A DNA stretch of 64,000 nt from Puccinia triticina (GCF_026914185.1 NC_070569.1:868001-932000), one strand, 5' to 3'; shown: positions 10,142 through 22,649, counted from the stretch's first letter. A program made the numbers and translations. Notes: generated by a model from the letters alone, not told the origin.

Positions 10142-13100
10142 ATGAGGATTGGCTCTGATTCTTTGATTTGTCTCTATGGACCGGCAGGATTCACAAGGTT
10201 TGTAGATTCTCATGGGGAGGCAAGTTACCAATGTCATTACTGTCATGGCCGTAGAATGAAATCTGTCACGCAGCACTTGAACTCAGCTGCACACCTGAAT
10301 GCTGTCAGGCAGAATGTTCTTTTGAGCCAATTACATCTCAGGGAGCTGACAAAAGCAAACACAAGTCCTGTGGCACAGCGGGGGCCTTCAGATATGGATT
10401 TGGACCATACCTGGCCAGCTCAATATTCTTTTGATACTGAACTCCACTTCCCCCAGGTGATCCAGCCTGAGTATGTCATCAAAGATGATGATGATGTAGG
10501 ATTCGGCTCAGATTCATCTGGGGGGCATGAGGCCCCATCAGAGTATTCAGATGAATTTCTCTCTTGGGACATGTTTGGAGAATCAATAATTGAACAACGT
10601 GAAGAGGCCATAAATCTTGCAAAAGCACAAGACACACGTCAAGCAGGTGGTGCACCAAAGGTCAATTGGGATCCATTCAACAGTGAGGAAGTAAGACCTA
10701 CTACTTGAGATTGTGTTTCTATCATTTGACTCATGATATTTCTGCATCTTACTTTCCAGGATTTGATAGCATGCCTCATTATGTGATATTTGCACACTCT
10801 TATGTCACGTGTAACATACCTCCAACTTAGGATTATCCTAAAAATGAAGAAATTAGCTCTGCCATATTGGGATGCTGTACGTAATTCAAGAGAAAGAATA
10901 AGAAAGCTCCTGAACTTTGTCAATAAGGAATCTATCAGTGTGTGGGATAATAAGATATTCCACATTAGTGTCAAAGGAATCTTGTCTAATGTAGTTAATT
11001 CTTTGACTGTAGAAGCAATGAGTATTGAGCTGATTTCATTTTATTCCTTTTCATAGGAATTGCTGAATCCATATGTGAATGGGCATCTTGAATTTTATCC
11101 CCATAACCCATGTGGCGATCCAATTGACAGCCTTTGTCAAAGCTTCAAATGGAGAGAAGATCTACCGCGTGACATCTGGGTGCAAATGGTGCACATTGAA
11201 TCAAAGCATTTTTACATATATGAACCCACACAGCTGAAATCAGGTGAAGTGGTGATTCCCACCTTTTTTTACAAGGCCAAGGGGAAGTTGTATGCAAAAT
11301 GCTATTCACCAGAATTTATGCCACATGAAACTGGAGATGCATTTGATATCATCATACCAGCGGATATTAAATTCACTGAAACCCACCACCAGCGGGTTGT
11401 TGATATCATTAATTTTGACAAGGTTTATTCAGAAATCTCAGAAATTCCCATGGGAGATGGCACATACATTACAATAAAAATTGGTGATAATCTTTATGGT
11501 GAGTGCATCATTCATTATATACAACAAGTGTGATTTGGTAATTTGACAAATATTGTGTTCATAGAAGAAGATAACAGTGGAAAAAGAATCCAAATTGAAC
11601 TCCCCAACCCTTGGCGGAAAAAGGCCGAAAACTGCATCATCCGACATGTACCACTTACACTCTATGCAGACGACACATCTGGTAATTGCTCCAAACAATG
11701 GAACAAACATATATCATATTATTTCACTTTGTCAGGACTACATCCACACTGGTCAAATCAGGAGTACAATTGTCAATTCGTGGCAACCTCCAATGTAGCA
11801 AGTTGCTTGGAGTTGGCAGATCCAATTATTGAGGAAATTAAGTAATTTTGTGAGCCTGAGTCTCTTATGTGACAACAGGACACAAGAAAAAAGGGGGACA
11901 CTGATTGAATTTCTTGGGATAAAGAAATACAAGCAGTGGAGAGAAGAGAAATAGAAGAGTGAAACTGAGAAGAGTGAAACTTGATCTGTTTTAATTATGA
12001 TTTAATATGGGCCAAGCTCTACCTGGAAAAGTAGGCTGCCAACTGTGCTAGAGATGCAACAGTCTCCACTCACACCAAGGAAACGGTGGTGGGATTCAGA
12101 AGTAGGATGACTACTCTGCTCTGGTTTTAAAGGTCTTAACAAGAGATAACCTGTGAATCTTTTGATGCAGAAGAGAGAAACAGAAGCAGGGAGAGAGCAG
12201 TCAAGAGCAACAGAGCTTCCTCTGAGATAAACAAGGTCAGTAGAAGAGGGTACTTACTGTCAATATCCTGTGGTGATACTGGGAGTGAAGTGGCCTCTGG
12301 TTAGTGATCCTGGATGTCTCTGGGGTATGGTTTTGGTGTGCTGAAGTCTGTAGATCCTCCTCAGGCAGTGGGGGATCCTGACTTCGAAAATTTTCAGATT
12401 TTGCTTACATAATTACATATGTACAAGTGGTTGGAGCGCCTGGTAGCGCTGCCACGTCACAACTGCGCATGCGCGCCATAACTCAAGAACTCAGGGAAGG
12501 AGTAGGGTTACAAAGAAGTGGTAAGTTGTAACTAGGGATGAAATTGCATGGGAAAACAGAATATGAAGTCAAAACAAGGTTATCTCTTAAGATGAAAAAG
12601 ATATGAAGTAATTCATATGTAAAAAGGTAGAAAAGGCAGCTTTTAGGTCAGCTGTGTTGACTCTAAGGCTGACAAAGTTGTTCATTATTTTTCCATTTAA
12701 AAATCATGATCAGCATCATGTTGACACTTGTGGAATTACTTATTATTCCTTCCAGTGATATGAGCATCAATGGCCATTTTGCTTATGATAGCATACTGAA
12801 TCAGAGGGTACTAATTATGAGTTTTGTACTAGTAGCGCTTGGGAACTCTCCAATGCATGCAGAAATGACCAGTACACCCATGCCTGCAAATGCCAATATT
12901 CCTTGCTGTATGTGTCAACTTTTGGTGGTAAGGAAGGAGGATAAGTCACTCGTGGCTTATGTGAAAGATTTTTTCCGATTGACCACAGGGGGACATGTGG
13001 TAAGTAGTTCAGTAAATTCATTTTTAGTATGCATGGATGTGACCTGACAATCACCTTCAAGCCCACCCCTCCACGAAAGTGGGAAGAAACCATATCATCC

Positions 13101-13736
13101 ATAAAGAAATGTTGGAAAGAATCCAAAGATGAAGCAAAGACCGCATATGATGACAAAACCAAAGCAAAAGGTCTTAAGGACAACATAAATGTGAAATTTG
13201 TTGAGAGGTACCACCAGAGACATAAGCCAGGTCAAAAGGAAGAGATAGAAGCCATAGAGAAAAGTGCCCAGACAGGCTGTATAATCGTTTCTACACTTTG
13301 AAGGGTGAGCCTCTCTGATGAAAATTTACATCTGTTTGATACTGATAGCCTACAAATTTGGAACAGGATTTGATGGATGTAAAGATACGCCTGTAGAGAT
13401 CCTGCATGTATTACAGCTTGGAATCATTCGATACCTTCTGCGTGACTTCATGGAAGGCCTTGGGGAGGCAGACAGACGGAAATTGGAGGGAAAATGGGAG
13501 TCTTTCAACAAAGGCGCACTAAATATTCCTTCTTTGAGGGGGGTGTTTATTAGAGATGGCACTTGGGTACCCGTTTGCGGGTACCCGGCACCCGCCAGCA
13601 GGTACCCGTAACACCCGCTCAGCACCCGCCGGCGGGTGCGGGTGTTCAGTTTTTGGGCAGGAAAAAAACGGGTACCCATCCGGGTACCCGCCCATCTTGG
13701 TGGGCCAGATGGATCGGAGGGATCTCTCCACTTGAA

Positions 13737-13945
13737 GAGGTGGGAGGTGTACATACCACCTCAAGCGGAGCAATCCCTCCGCCCAGAGGTGTGTACACCT
13801 CCTCAACCGGAGCAATCCCTCCGCCCAGAGGTGTGTACACCTCCTCAACCGGAGCAATCCCTCCGCCCAGAGGTGTGTACACCTCCTCAACCGGAGCGAT
13901 CCCTCCGCCCAGAGGTGTGTACACCTCCTCAACCGGAGGGACTCC
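13737..13945. repeat. 42-bp tandem array of palindromic units
   Basis: About five copies of a unit containing CCTCAACCGGAGCAATCCCT and the palindrome GAGGTGTGTACACCTC, inside the hAT-like element. Confidence 0.9.
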
Positions 13946-14084
13946 TTGACCGGAGGAGTCCCTCCGATCAAAGAGCTTGTGCACCTCTTTGACTGGAGGG
14001 ATCCCTCTGGTCAAGGAGGTACTATACCCCCGGGACTCCGGGAGGAATCCCCGGGTCAGCGAGTATACTGATGACCAGGAGGAT

Positions 14085-14480
14085 TCATCGATGGCTGGGA
14101 GGACTTCCTCCCGGTCATCAATATAATCAATGGCTGGGAGGACTTCCTCCCGGTCATCAATATAATCGATGGCTGGAAGGACTTCCTCCCGGTCATCGAT
14201 AAATAATCAATGGCTGGGAGGACTCCCTCCCGGTCATCGATATAATTGATGGCGGACTTCCTCCCGGTCATCGATATAATTGATGGCTGGGAGGACTTCC
14301 TCCCGGTCATCAATATACTTGCTGCGATGACCGGGAGGAAGTCCTGCCTCCCGGTCATCAATATAATTGATGGCTGGGAGGACTCCCTCCCAGTCATCGA
14401 CATAATCATTGGCTCGATGGCTGGGAGGACTCCCTCCCAGTCATCGATATAATCAATGGCTCAATGGCTGGGAGGACTCC
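14085..14480. repeat. 39-bp tandem array of palindromic units
   Basis: Nine or so variable copies of a unit built around GGGAGGACTTCCTCCC with TCATCAATATAATC spacers. Each unit can form a hairpin; one copy is inverted (about 14325-14345). Confidence 0.9.
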
Positions 14481-15194
14481 CTCCCTGCCATCGCGATGAG
14501 CTTGCTGACTGTGGTAATCCCTCCCGGTCAGCCAGTGTTTGTATTGCTGACCGGGAGGGATTCCTCACCGGCAGTGAGTATATCAGAGCGGGTACCCGCC
14601 CCTGCACCCGGCACCCACCAGCAGGTACCCGGTATACCCGCCAAGCACACGCCGGCGGGTGCCGGGTGCGGGTGCGGGTGTTGAGATTTTGCAAAATTTC
14701 AGGCGGGTACCCGCACCCGCGGTGGATACCCAGGTGCAAGAGGCCATCTCTAGTGTTTATGGTCACCCACTACAAGAGTTTCATTGGAAAGCATATGAAG
14801 ATTGTGATTCAAGCTGCCCCGTTTGTCTTCTTTCCATTTGTGAACAGGCAGCAAAGGGATATATGGATGTCGTTGTGTTACCTGTGTACATATGTATACC
14901 AAACAAAAATCAACAACATGGAAACATACATTGAAGATCTGCAACATCATATTGATATATTCCTGTATCATATCATGAGAATGAATGCACAGTGGGTCAA
15001 TAAAGCTAAATTTCATATGCTCCTCCATCTTCCCAAATCAGTCAGGCGGTTTGGTCCACCTAGCTTGTTTTCATCTGAGAAATTTGAATCATACAATGGA
15101 ATAATGAGGAATGCTTCAATTCATTCCAACCGTCAAGCCCCAGGGAGGGACATAGCAAACACCTTCTCAAATTATCAAGCAATGAGGCTCATAC

Positions 15195-15419
15195 TGTGAG
15201 CCCCCTCCCAAGGTGTCACACACATATCACAAGATACAGATCTGGACCCATATAGTCCTGACTCCTCCTCACCTACCTAGCTCTGCAGAGATACTGATCT
15301 CTCATTGCTAGCTCTTCCCTTTTGAAATAAATATCACAGTTGGGCACTAGAAATCCTTGAGACAAGTTTCTCAGCGCCATCTTCCGTCTTTAGTGAAGAG
15401 TCCAAACGGGACTCTTACA
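15195..15419. mobile_element. Solo LTR with perfect 5-bp target duplication
   Basis: 225 bp running TGTGAGCCCCCTCCC...ACGGGACTCTTACA, flanked by CATAC on both sides (15190-15194, 15420-15424). It interrupts an exon of the gene at 10142-16179 right after NYQAMRLI; coding sequence resumes in frame (LSGVLLYNYVKR). Confidence 0.9.
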
Positions 15420-16350
15420 CATACTGTCCGGTGTTTTGCTCTATAATTATGTCAAGAGGTATTATTTCCGACCTTCAAAGGAGATCACTCATATATTCAA
15501 ATTCAATAAAGAGGTACAAAAACTCATGGGGATTGAACTTTCAGAACCCATAAGGATCCAATATTGTACAATGAAGCAGTGCCTCAAAATGAAGTGGCTA
15601 TTCCAAGTTTCCTTTATGAGAATTTCCCAGAAATAAAGTGGAAAAGGGTAACAAGTATCAAAACTGGAGAGCATGATATAGTCCAGACAGGCATTTTTGT
15701 ATTGGTAAGTATGAAATTTGTAGTATGAAGATGACCAACATATACTTATCAATCCAATGGCACATGTAGATACGCAGGCCCAAGAAATATCCAATTGTTG
15801 GATCTGTGATTTCAATTTGGCAAGCAGAACATTCATCGAGTACCTTTTTTGTAGAAGTCCACTCTTACAAATCATCTGGAGTCCATGCTTTTTATCAAAT
15901 GCGGGAATACCAGGCCACAAATACATATCTCTATGTCAGAGCTGTGGTGAGTCAACCGATTTGTGTGGCATTCAAATCACATATATATTCTACAAATCTG
16001 ACCGAGAATTTGTGTGAAAGGATGTAATTTGTTGTCTCAATTTCCAGCATAACTGCAATGACGCCGGGTGCCAGGTAGTTCATGAGAAAACAGACAGAGT
16101 AGGTAGGCAAGAAGGCCAAACCTCCAAGTATAATTTCAAGCATGACCACAGCCAAAATCATAGTTATATACTTAACTAGAGGCCAAGGCGGCTGCGCCGC
16201 TGCAGATCCTAGAAGACCAGTGGTAAATGTTCATGTGTTCACTTTAGAATAAAATTAGGGATGCAAATGCAACAACAATAACACAAAGTTCTCATGGTCA
16301 ACTCAAGTATTTTCTTTAGAAGTTGATGAAGCACATTGAGCTGTAACCTT

Positions 16351-17433
16351 CACTGTGAAAAAAAACTCAAGAAATTGGTGTCAGTTGACATGCGATAACT
16401 TTGATATTACTTTGATTTGAACCTGGGTTCTTCCCTGTTCATTCCATGAGTCTTCCAGACTAGATATTTTCCATGTTCATTCCATCATTAACAGATGTAG
16501 TGCATGCACCTATGAATGGGTTATGCTTGCATGAAAGGGGTATTTCCACATGAAAGGAATAACATCAAAATTGTATTCACACATGAAAGGGATATGTACG
16601 CATGAAAGGGGAATGTGAAAAGGTGTATTTACACATAAAACGGATATTTTCACATGATGAAAGGGGTATGTGCACATGTAAGGGGTATTCATGAAAGGGA
16701 TATGTATACATCAACGGGGTATGTGAAAATGAAAGGGTTACGTACACATCATGAAAGGGGTTTGTACACATCAAAGGGGCATGTAAGAATGAAAGAGGTA
16801 TTTATGCATGATGAAAGGGGTGCATGCACAGGAAAGGGGTGTGCACATGAAAGGGATATATACACATGAAATGGGTATTTGCACACAAAAGGGATAGGTG
16901 CACATGAAAGCGGTATGTGATGAAAGGGGTACGTGCACATGTAAGGGGTATTCATGAAAGGGATATGTATACATCAAAGGGTTATGTGAAACAAAGGGTT
17001 ACATACACATGATAAAAGGAGTTTGTACACATCAAAGGGGCATGTGAAAATGAAAGAGTTATGCATGCATGATGAAAGGGGTGCATGCACAGCAAAGGTG
17101 TGAATATGAAAGGGGTGTGCACATGAAAGGGATATATACACATGAAATGGGTATTTGCACACAAAAGGGATATGTGCACATGAAATCAGTATGTGCACTT
17201 GAAAGGGGTAGGGGGACATGAAAGGGGGATTGCACAGGTCTCAACTGAGTATCTTGAAACCTGTGCTAAGTTTTTTGTAGTTCAGAACTAGCTTGCATAA
17301 ATTAGGCAATGTGCAAAGATTGCAGGGTAGAAGAAAATTGGCATTCATGGGTATGATCCTTGTTCTAATTGAGGATTAACTTGAACATGCTGGATGTCAA
17401 CTGACAGCAGTTTCTTGAGTTTTTTTCATAGTG
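16351..17433. mobile_element. CACTA-type MITE with 3-bp target duplication
   Basis: The left end is CACTGTGAAAAAAAACTCAA and the right end, inverted, is CACTATGAAAAAAACTCAAG. Both continue into GTCAGTTGACAT, giving inverted repeats of about 42 bp. CTT flanks both ends (16348-16350, 17434-17436), matching the 3-bp duplication of CACTA elements. There is no coding capacity; the 1083 bp are mostly minisatellite. Confidence 0.88.
16510..17232. repeat. Degenerate minisatellite, ATGAAAGGGGTATGTGCAC-like units
   Basis: Dozens of imperfect units of roughly 19-23 bp (CATGAAAGGGGTATGTGCAC and variants) fill the CACTA MITE. Higher-order duplication is visible: about 16654-16960 and 16925-17200 repeat the same order of variants. 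Open frames here (for example FHVYISLSCAHPF on the minus strand) are products of the repeat. Confidence 0.9.
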
Positions 17434-17436
17434 CTT

Positions 17437-20050
17437 TGAGGTTATTTGAGCACACTATCCTGTTGGTATTTGGTTAATTTCTAATTTCAAAATATTGAAA
17501 AAGAAATTGAAGGCAAAACAACTACCAAATAAGTAGTGCACTCCAACAGAAAACACTCCAATGCCATGGACACTTTTCATTTTCCAGCTTGGGCTGTCTG
17601 AGCTTTACCTTTTCCAGTCAATCAGGCTTTGTGTATAAGTGAAATATGAATTTAATTGATGATCAAAGTTATTAACATTTTCTCAAGGAATATCATGCAA
17701 ATTAGGCTCTATTTCCTCAACTTTATTGATGAAGATTGGGTGAGCAGTATTGGAGCTTATAGTTATAGTTAGTTTGCATTGCAACATGATCCTGAATTTG
17801 TTTTTGTTGTGAGTGAAGCAGCTCATGTGAAATTGGGCTAATAGGACACATGTGGTCTTCATTTCTTTATTCATTTGGGTCTCGTATGGCACAAACAAAG
17901 ATTGTAGTAATATAGCAAACAAATAAATGGATAAAATCCACACATTAATTGTAATACCAAACAGGCAGTTACACAAACAGAGATAAGATATGAGTACCTG
18001 GGAAACATGAAAGAAGCTGGTACAACAGGCAGATGGTGAGAACCAGGATCTCACACAAGATTGGGCCACTTTCTCACTGATTGAAATTTGTGAATCAGGA
18101 TGATCCAGATGACTGGTGCGCTTGGGAAAGTGAGGCATGTTGGGAGGAGCGTTGGTAGACTCATTGTTGTCGGCGCTGGTTCTTTGGCAGGACCGCTTGT
18201 TTGTTGAAGAGAACTGAGAAGGCTGAGAGTTGTTGGAGTGATGTGACGCAGGGAAGCAGGAAAGTTGGATTGAGAATGACGACGGGGTTTTGTAGCCTAC
18301 TGTTGATCCTACATAGGGCTTGAGATGGCTAGGGATAGCCAGCGAGGTGCATGTAATTGGTATTATTTAGATGCGAGTCCCAGACATTCATTTTTTTACC
18401 ATCCCTTTGCAAAAAGAATTGAACCGGTCAAATTGAGAGCGATGATATGGTGAGAAGGTTGGATATGCTCCCAAAGGATTTGGCAGCGGGAGCTGGGGCG
18501 TCACCAGTGTCGGCGGCAGCTATGCGGGGAATAGAGACATGAATTAGTAAGATTGTGGCTGTCTCTCAAGAGCTACTAAAAATCTCTTCCACACTGATCC
18601 CAATCAGTTGTGGCCTCAGCAATAGTCCAGTCTCAACCAAGGGTTAGACGCAGCGGCAGCAATACCGGCAACAGCTCCGGAGACTTCCCAGTCCACAGCA
18701 CGGGCAATGTTAACGTACGAGGTTTCTCGGATGGCTTGGGCATTGATCCGGAATTCAATGTTGAAGATTAAGTGTCCTTGAAGAATTGGGTGATGTAGTT
18801 GGTAAAGTTACCAGCTGTAATTTCCAAATACATGGTTTCAACAAGCCGCAGTCTGAGGGAGAGAAGTCCGAAGGATACTGACCAGTGAAACAACCGCAAA
18901 TCGCCTTGGCATCGATGTTTACAGCTAATTTCAGAACAACCCCCTCATGAGATTGAGCAGACTGGGGCGAGCGACTTAACTGCGCAAGCTGTGGTATTTG
19001 CATTGTTGGAGCTGAGATCTGAGTGTGTGTGTAGCTGTCCATACAAAATTTAGTCGAGATGGTGATATTACCCAGCCCGACGGCTGGGTCAAAAGTTGCT
19101 ACGGCTAGATATTGTAATACATATCATTTGGAACGGATGGCTTGGGTCAGCAGGCTTCGGAGTAGAGGAAGAAATCAATGATTTACTCAGAAAATCAGAG
19201 TCTACATGACCTGTAATAGGGGTATCAGTGTCCGTCCGTTCTGGTAAATGCTGACATGAAGCAATTTGACAGTCAGTGTCACTTCGAGTAGACACAATGA
19301 GGGTCCTTGCAATGGCTCCTAGGGAAACCTGATTTAGGTGTAAGTGTAAAGCAGAATTGGCTACGCAGGGGTCCGCGTGCGTCGAAGGCAGCGGCTGTTA
19401 AGGCGACGGGATGACTCATGGAAAAATAGCATGATAGGGCCGCGGCTTGTGGTGCGTGTAGGTGAGGCCAAGTAGCGTGGAGGCGAGAGTATACAGGTGT
19501 CTTGTGTCCAAGTTGTTAATAGCTGGCGCGGTCGCTGTGGAATTGGTTACGGTTACGGTGCCACGCCGTGGGTTTTTCGGGATGGAAATGAAAGTTCTGG
19601 CCTGAGGAAGTTGAGGGTTTGAGTCGAGCTGTGGTGTAGCCAAGGCGCAAGAGCTTAAAAGGCGGATAGGCTGCTGATTTATGTTTCCCCAGGCAATTTG
19701 AGATGCTGCACTTGCAGCTATCAGTTGTCCTCAACCCCTCCGCTGTTGCACGTGCGCAGTCTGAGGGGCAAAGAGTGGGCCCCCCACGGGTCTGCAGCCT
19801 TTGCTGCAGGCTGGGCCCTTCACGTCCATCACTTTCGACCCGTGCGCTTGACGCGGGCTGGGTGTTGCGCCTGGGGGCACGGCTTTGCCGATGTTGGAAG
19901 GCTGGTTGAGAATTATTTAGAGTGCTTTGTAATTTTTTTTGATTTGCATTGTTTGAGGAAAAGTTAAAATTTTTATATTGTTTTTTTGTACAACAAAACC
20001 CTTGATTTTTTTTCTTATTTTGTGTATTTACAGGGGGAACCCTTGATTTT
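17437..20050. other. No confident gene; minus-strand coding remnants near 18.6-19.0 kb
   Basis: Most of this stretch looks non-coding. On the minus strand, LVETMYLEITAGNFTNYITQ (about 18775-18850) and, in another frame, IRETSYVNIARAVDWEVSG ending ASNPWLRLDYC (18600-18760) look like fragments of one real protein split by a frameshift. I do not recognise the family. A GC-rich patch lies at 19700-19900. Confidence 0.35.
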
Positions 20051-20057
20051 TTTTTTT

Positions 20058-21796
20058 GAGGATTCTGCCAAAACTGTGTCTTTAATAAACTTGGATGCAT
20101 GTTCATTAAGATCAATGATATACCACAGGAATGAATCCAGGTTGTCATTTCCACGAGTTACAGCAGATGAATGGGAAGATGCCACCAGAAGAGGCATGGA
20201 AACGTGGAACAATAAACCTTATCAGCCAAACACAAAAACCAAAAACCCAGCCCAAAAAAAGGGGAACCCCTTGTTAAATGGACAGGTCCCTCAGACAACC
20301 TCAAAAACACCCTCCCAAAAAGATTTGACGTCTCTCATAAGTCATCAGAATTTTCAACCTCAGATGAACACATCTTATTCAGTAGCAGCCCCTCAAACCA
20401 ACAATTTGTTCAGAATCCTAGTAAATCACAGATAAAGATTAATGCCAGTATTCAAGGGCTCCAAGCTCCCCCCGCGCCACTCATTCACAGTGGGCATGAT
20501 TCACATTATCCAGGTAGTCAGATGCAGCACAGCCTACTAGGAAACTACTCTCAAAATGCACCACTCCACACTCAAAAAAGAATGGGTGCAAGCATTCCAA
20601 ATTCTCCTGGTTTTAATGAATCATATTCTCCCCAAACAATTATGCAGCATTATCAAAATGCACCACTCCACACTCAAAAAAGAATGAGCGTTGAAAATTA
20701 TCCTGGTTTAAATGGATCATATTCCCCCCAATCAATTATGCATATGCAGTGTATCCCTTCAAACTTAGGCACACAGTACAGCCAATCAGAAACTGCTAAG
20801 AGAAGAAAAAGCATCTCTGATTCAGTATCTGTGTTGAATCCAATATCCATCAACCATCATTCTTTGTACAATCCATTACGTGGTCCAATCTCCAAGTCCA
20901 TTGACCCCAGACTATCAGAGGTATTAACACCCAAAACTTTCTCAAATCAGCTAGTTAAAGGAGAGGAAGCAAACCAAGGAAATAATAAAATATTCAATTC
21001 CTCAACATCAACACCCAAGACTTTCTCAAGTCATAGAACACTTTCAGACTCTTTTCATTTAGGACCAAAACTTCATCCACCTGATATGAGAGATGACTAC
21101 ATATGGGAAATTCCAACCCCAATCCAGCCGTGGGTGAAACAAATTTTTAATGTTAAAGGAGATGGGCACTGTGGATTCAGGTCTGTAGCATTCCTTTTGG
21201 GAAGAGGAGAAGAAGACTATATGAACATATGGCATGAGCTATCAGAAGAGTTGAAGAACAGGAGAGTCTTTTACCAAAAATCCAACCCTTTCTACACTGT
21301 TGAAGAACATTTAAAGATTTTGACTGCGCCGTCTCCTGAACCATGTGGAGTGGAATATTGGATGACAATGCCAGGAATGGGAAAAATTATTTCAAATACA
21401 TATCAGACCCCAGTTTGTTTCTATTTGCCATATGAAAGTACATCATTTTTCCCGGACTTTGTTATACCAAATGACAATCAGCCAATTACATTTGCTTTGA
21501 TTCCATCAAAGGCACATTTTGTTGCTATCACATTTGTAGATAAGGATCATTTACTAGTCCCAACACCAGCTGGATATGTGGGAGAGACAATTTCAGAAGC
21601 ACAATTAGCCTGGCGGCAAAAATATCAACACTGTATGGCTAAGCACACCCTAGTGTGCAAAGATGGGGGAGCTTTTGAAAAGACCAACAACACTGTGAAG
21701 AAGGAATATGATAGAGTGGTGGCAAAACGTGAAATTTTACATGGTAGAGTGGTAGAACAACGTGAATATTTGAAACAATTGCAGAAAAAGAAATGA
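20058..21796 (+). CDS. OTU-type cysteine protease protein, frame switch in N-terminal part
   Basis: The C-terminal 230 residues hold an OTU fold: the catalytic segment VKGDGHCGFRSVAFLLG (Asp and Cys), a middle with TPVCFYLP, and the histidine in SKAHFVAITF. A lysine/arginine-rich coiled tail follows (KEYDRVVAKREILHGRV). OTU enzymes cleave ubiquitin; in fungal genomes they often sit in repetitive, transposon-linked families. Upstream, an open frame with ACSLRSMIYHRNESRLSFPR and ADEWEDATRRGMETW runs from about 20058. It moves to the protease frame, by -1, around CAAAAAAAGGGG (20254-20265), after which PLVKWTGPSDNLKNTLPKRF continues without a stop into the repeats APLHTQKRM (two copies). The true start is uncertain; an acceptor TTTACAG at 20026-20032 suggests an upstream exon. 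Confidence 0.7.
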
Positions 21797-22012
21797 ATGC
21801 AATGCCTGATACAGTAAGCAATCAAGACTGTGTAGTTGATTTCTTAGTTAGTCTTATTGTTTGATCTATAATTATCAAATAGGAGCAGAGTAGCCTAATA
21901 AGATAACCAAACAGTTGACAGGTGATTTTATGAAAAAGTATATGCTTGTTTTGAGAAAATATGATGTGAATCTTATAATAACAATGTTTGGAGTCCATCT
22001 GCCACATCAGTT

Positions 22013-22120
22013 CAGAGTGCCTCCTCCCCAGCTTAGAGTTCCTCCTCCCCAGCTTAGAGTGCCTCCTCCCCAGCTTAGAGTGCCTTTGCCACAGCTTAGA
22101 GTGCCTCTGCCACAGCTTAA
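22013..22120. repeat. 21-bp tandem repeat, five copies
   Basis: Units AGAGTGCCTCCTCCCCAGCTT (first three) and AGAGTGCCT(T/C)TGCCACAGCTT (last two), just left of the TIR element. Confidence 0.9.
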
Positions 22121-22649
22121 ATTTGACCTCAATTGGACACTCACTAGCAGTTTTAGTTCAATATATATAAATATATATATTACTGAGTAGTTGAAATACA
22201 CGGCGGGGGTGCTTCCTGGCCCGCGCGTTTGTGGAGACAACGGGATCACCGGCTCTGTGAAATCCACGTGGATTTCACTGCACCCCCCGTCGTCTCCACC
22301 CTCCCGTGGAAAATGCGTGGAGACGACGGGCTTTCCCGTTGTCTCCACCCTCCTGGGATTTCCACGTCATTCCGATGGGGAAAATGACGAGGATTCCACG
22401 GCTGCCCCTGGGATCCTGGTGGAAACTGTCCCCGTGAGTTCCTCGTCATTCTCAACGACAAGGAACCCACGGATGCCCTTGCATTGCCGGTGTTAGGGTT
22501 ATTTCAGTGATATTGGCTGGGTTGTGTGCGTCTTGAAGACAATCAACGGCTCCCAAGGGAAGCGACGACTTGGCCCCGCCACCCCGCCCTTCCTCACGGC
22601 CCCCGGAGGTGGGCACAGCCGGGTGGCTCGCTTCAATGCATTTCATCCG

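Larger units (their letters stand above)
13551..14752. mobile_element. hAT-like non-autonomous DNA transposon, 8-bp target duplication
   Basis: Termini are TAGAGATGGC on the left and GCCATCTCTA on the right. Flanks are GTGTTTAT on both sides (13543-13550, 14753-14760), the 8-bp duplication typical of hAT elements. Subterminal regions are rich in GGGTACCCG and CACCCGCC motifs in inverted orientation. The 1202-bp interior has no transposase, only two hairpin-unit tandem arrays. The insertion lies within an exon of the gene at 10142-16179. Removing the element and one duplication restores the reading frame there. Confidence 0.92.
10142..16179 (+). pseudogene. Multi-exon transposase-like gene of a basidiomycete repetitive family, interrupted twice
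   Basis: Exon 1 starts MRIGSDSLICLYG and holds a C2H2-like finger (CHYCHGRRMKS...HLNSAAH). Later exons give ELLNPYVNGHLEFYP, LPNPWRKKAENCIIRHVP, LYADDTSGNCSKQWNKH, YYFTLSGLHPHWSNQEYN, GNSPMHAEM, KDTPVEILHVLQLGI, FHMLLHLPKSVRRFGP and SNRQAPGRDIA. The C-terminus is HNCNDAGCQVVHEK, with a stop at 16177-16179. I recognise this arrangement from multicopy basidiomycete proteins that resemble transposases (Plavaka-like), but no named domain is certain. Damage includes an in-frame TGA at 10784-10786, frame breaks near 13270 and 15590, a hAT-like element at 13551-14752 and a solo LTR at 15195-15419. Reading resumes correctly across both insertions. An intron of about 0.9 kb (11842-12758) separates the ADPIIEEI and GHFAYDSIL exons. 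Confidence 0.7.

Noticed and set aside
11852..12412. Possible further solo LTR (TGTGAGCCTGAGTC...TTTTGCTTACA) inside the large intron of the gene at 10142-16179
   Set aside because: Ends look LTR-like and resemble the solo LTR at 15195, but flanks (AATTT and TAATT) do not give a clean adjacent 5-bp duplication.
13519..14452. Proline- and serine-rich repeat proteins across the hAT-like element
   Set aside because: They are readings of the 42-bp and 39-bp palindromic arrays within a non-autonomous transposon.
16510..17244. Cys/His/Phe-rich minus-strand peptides (FHVYISLSCAHPF type)
   Set aside because: Translation of the minisatellite in three frames; no start context or conservation evidence.
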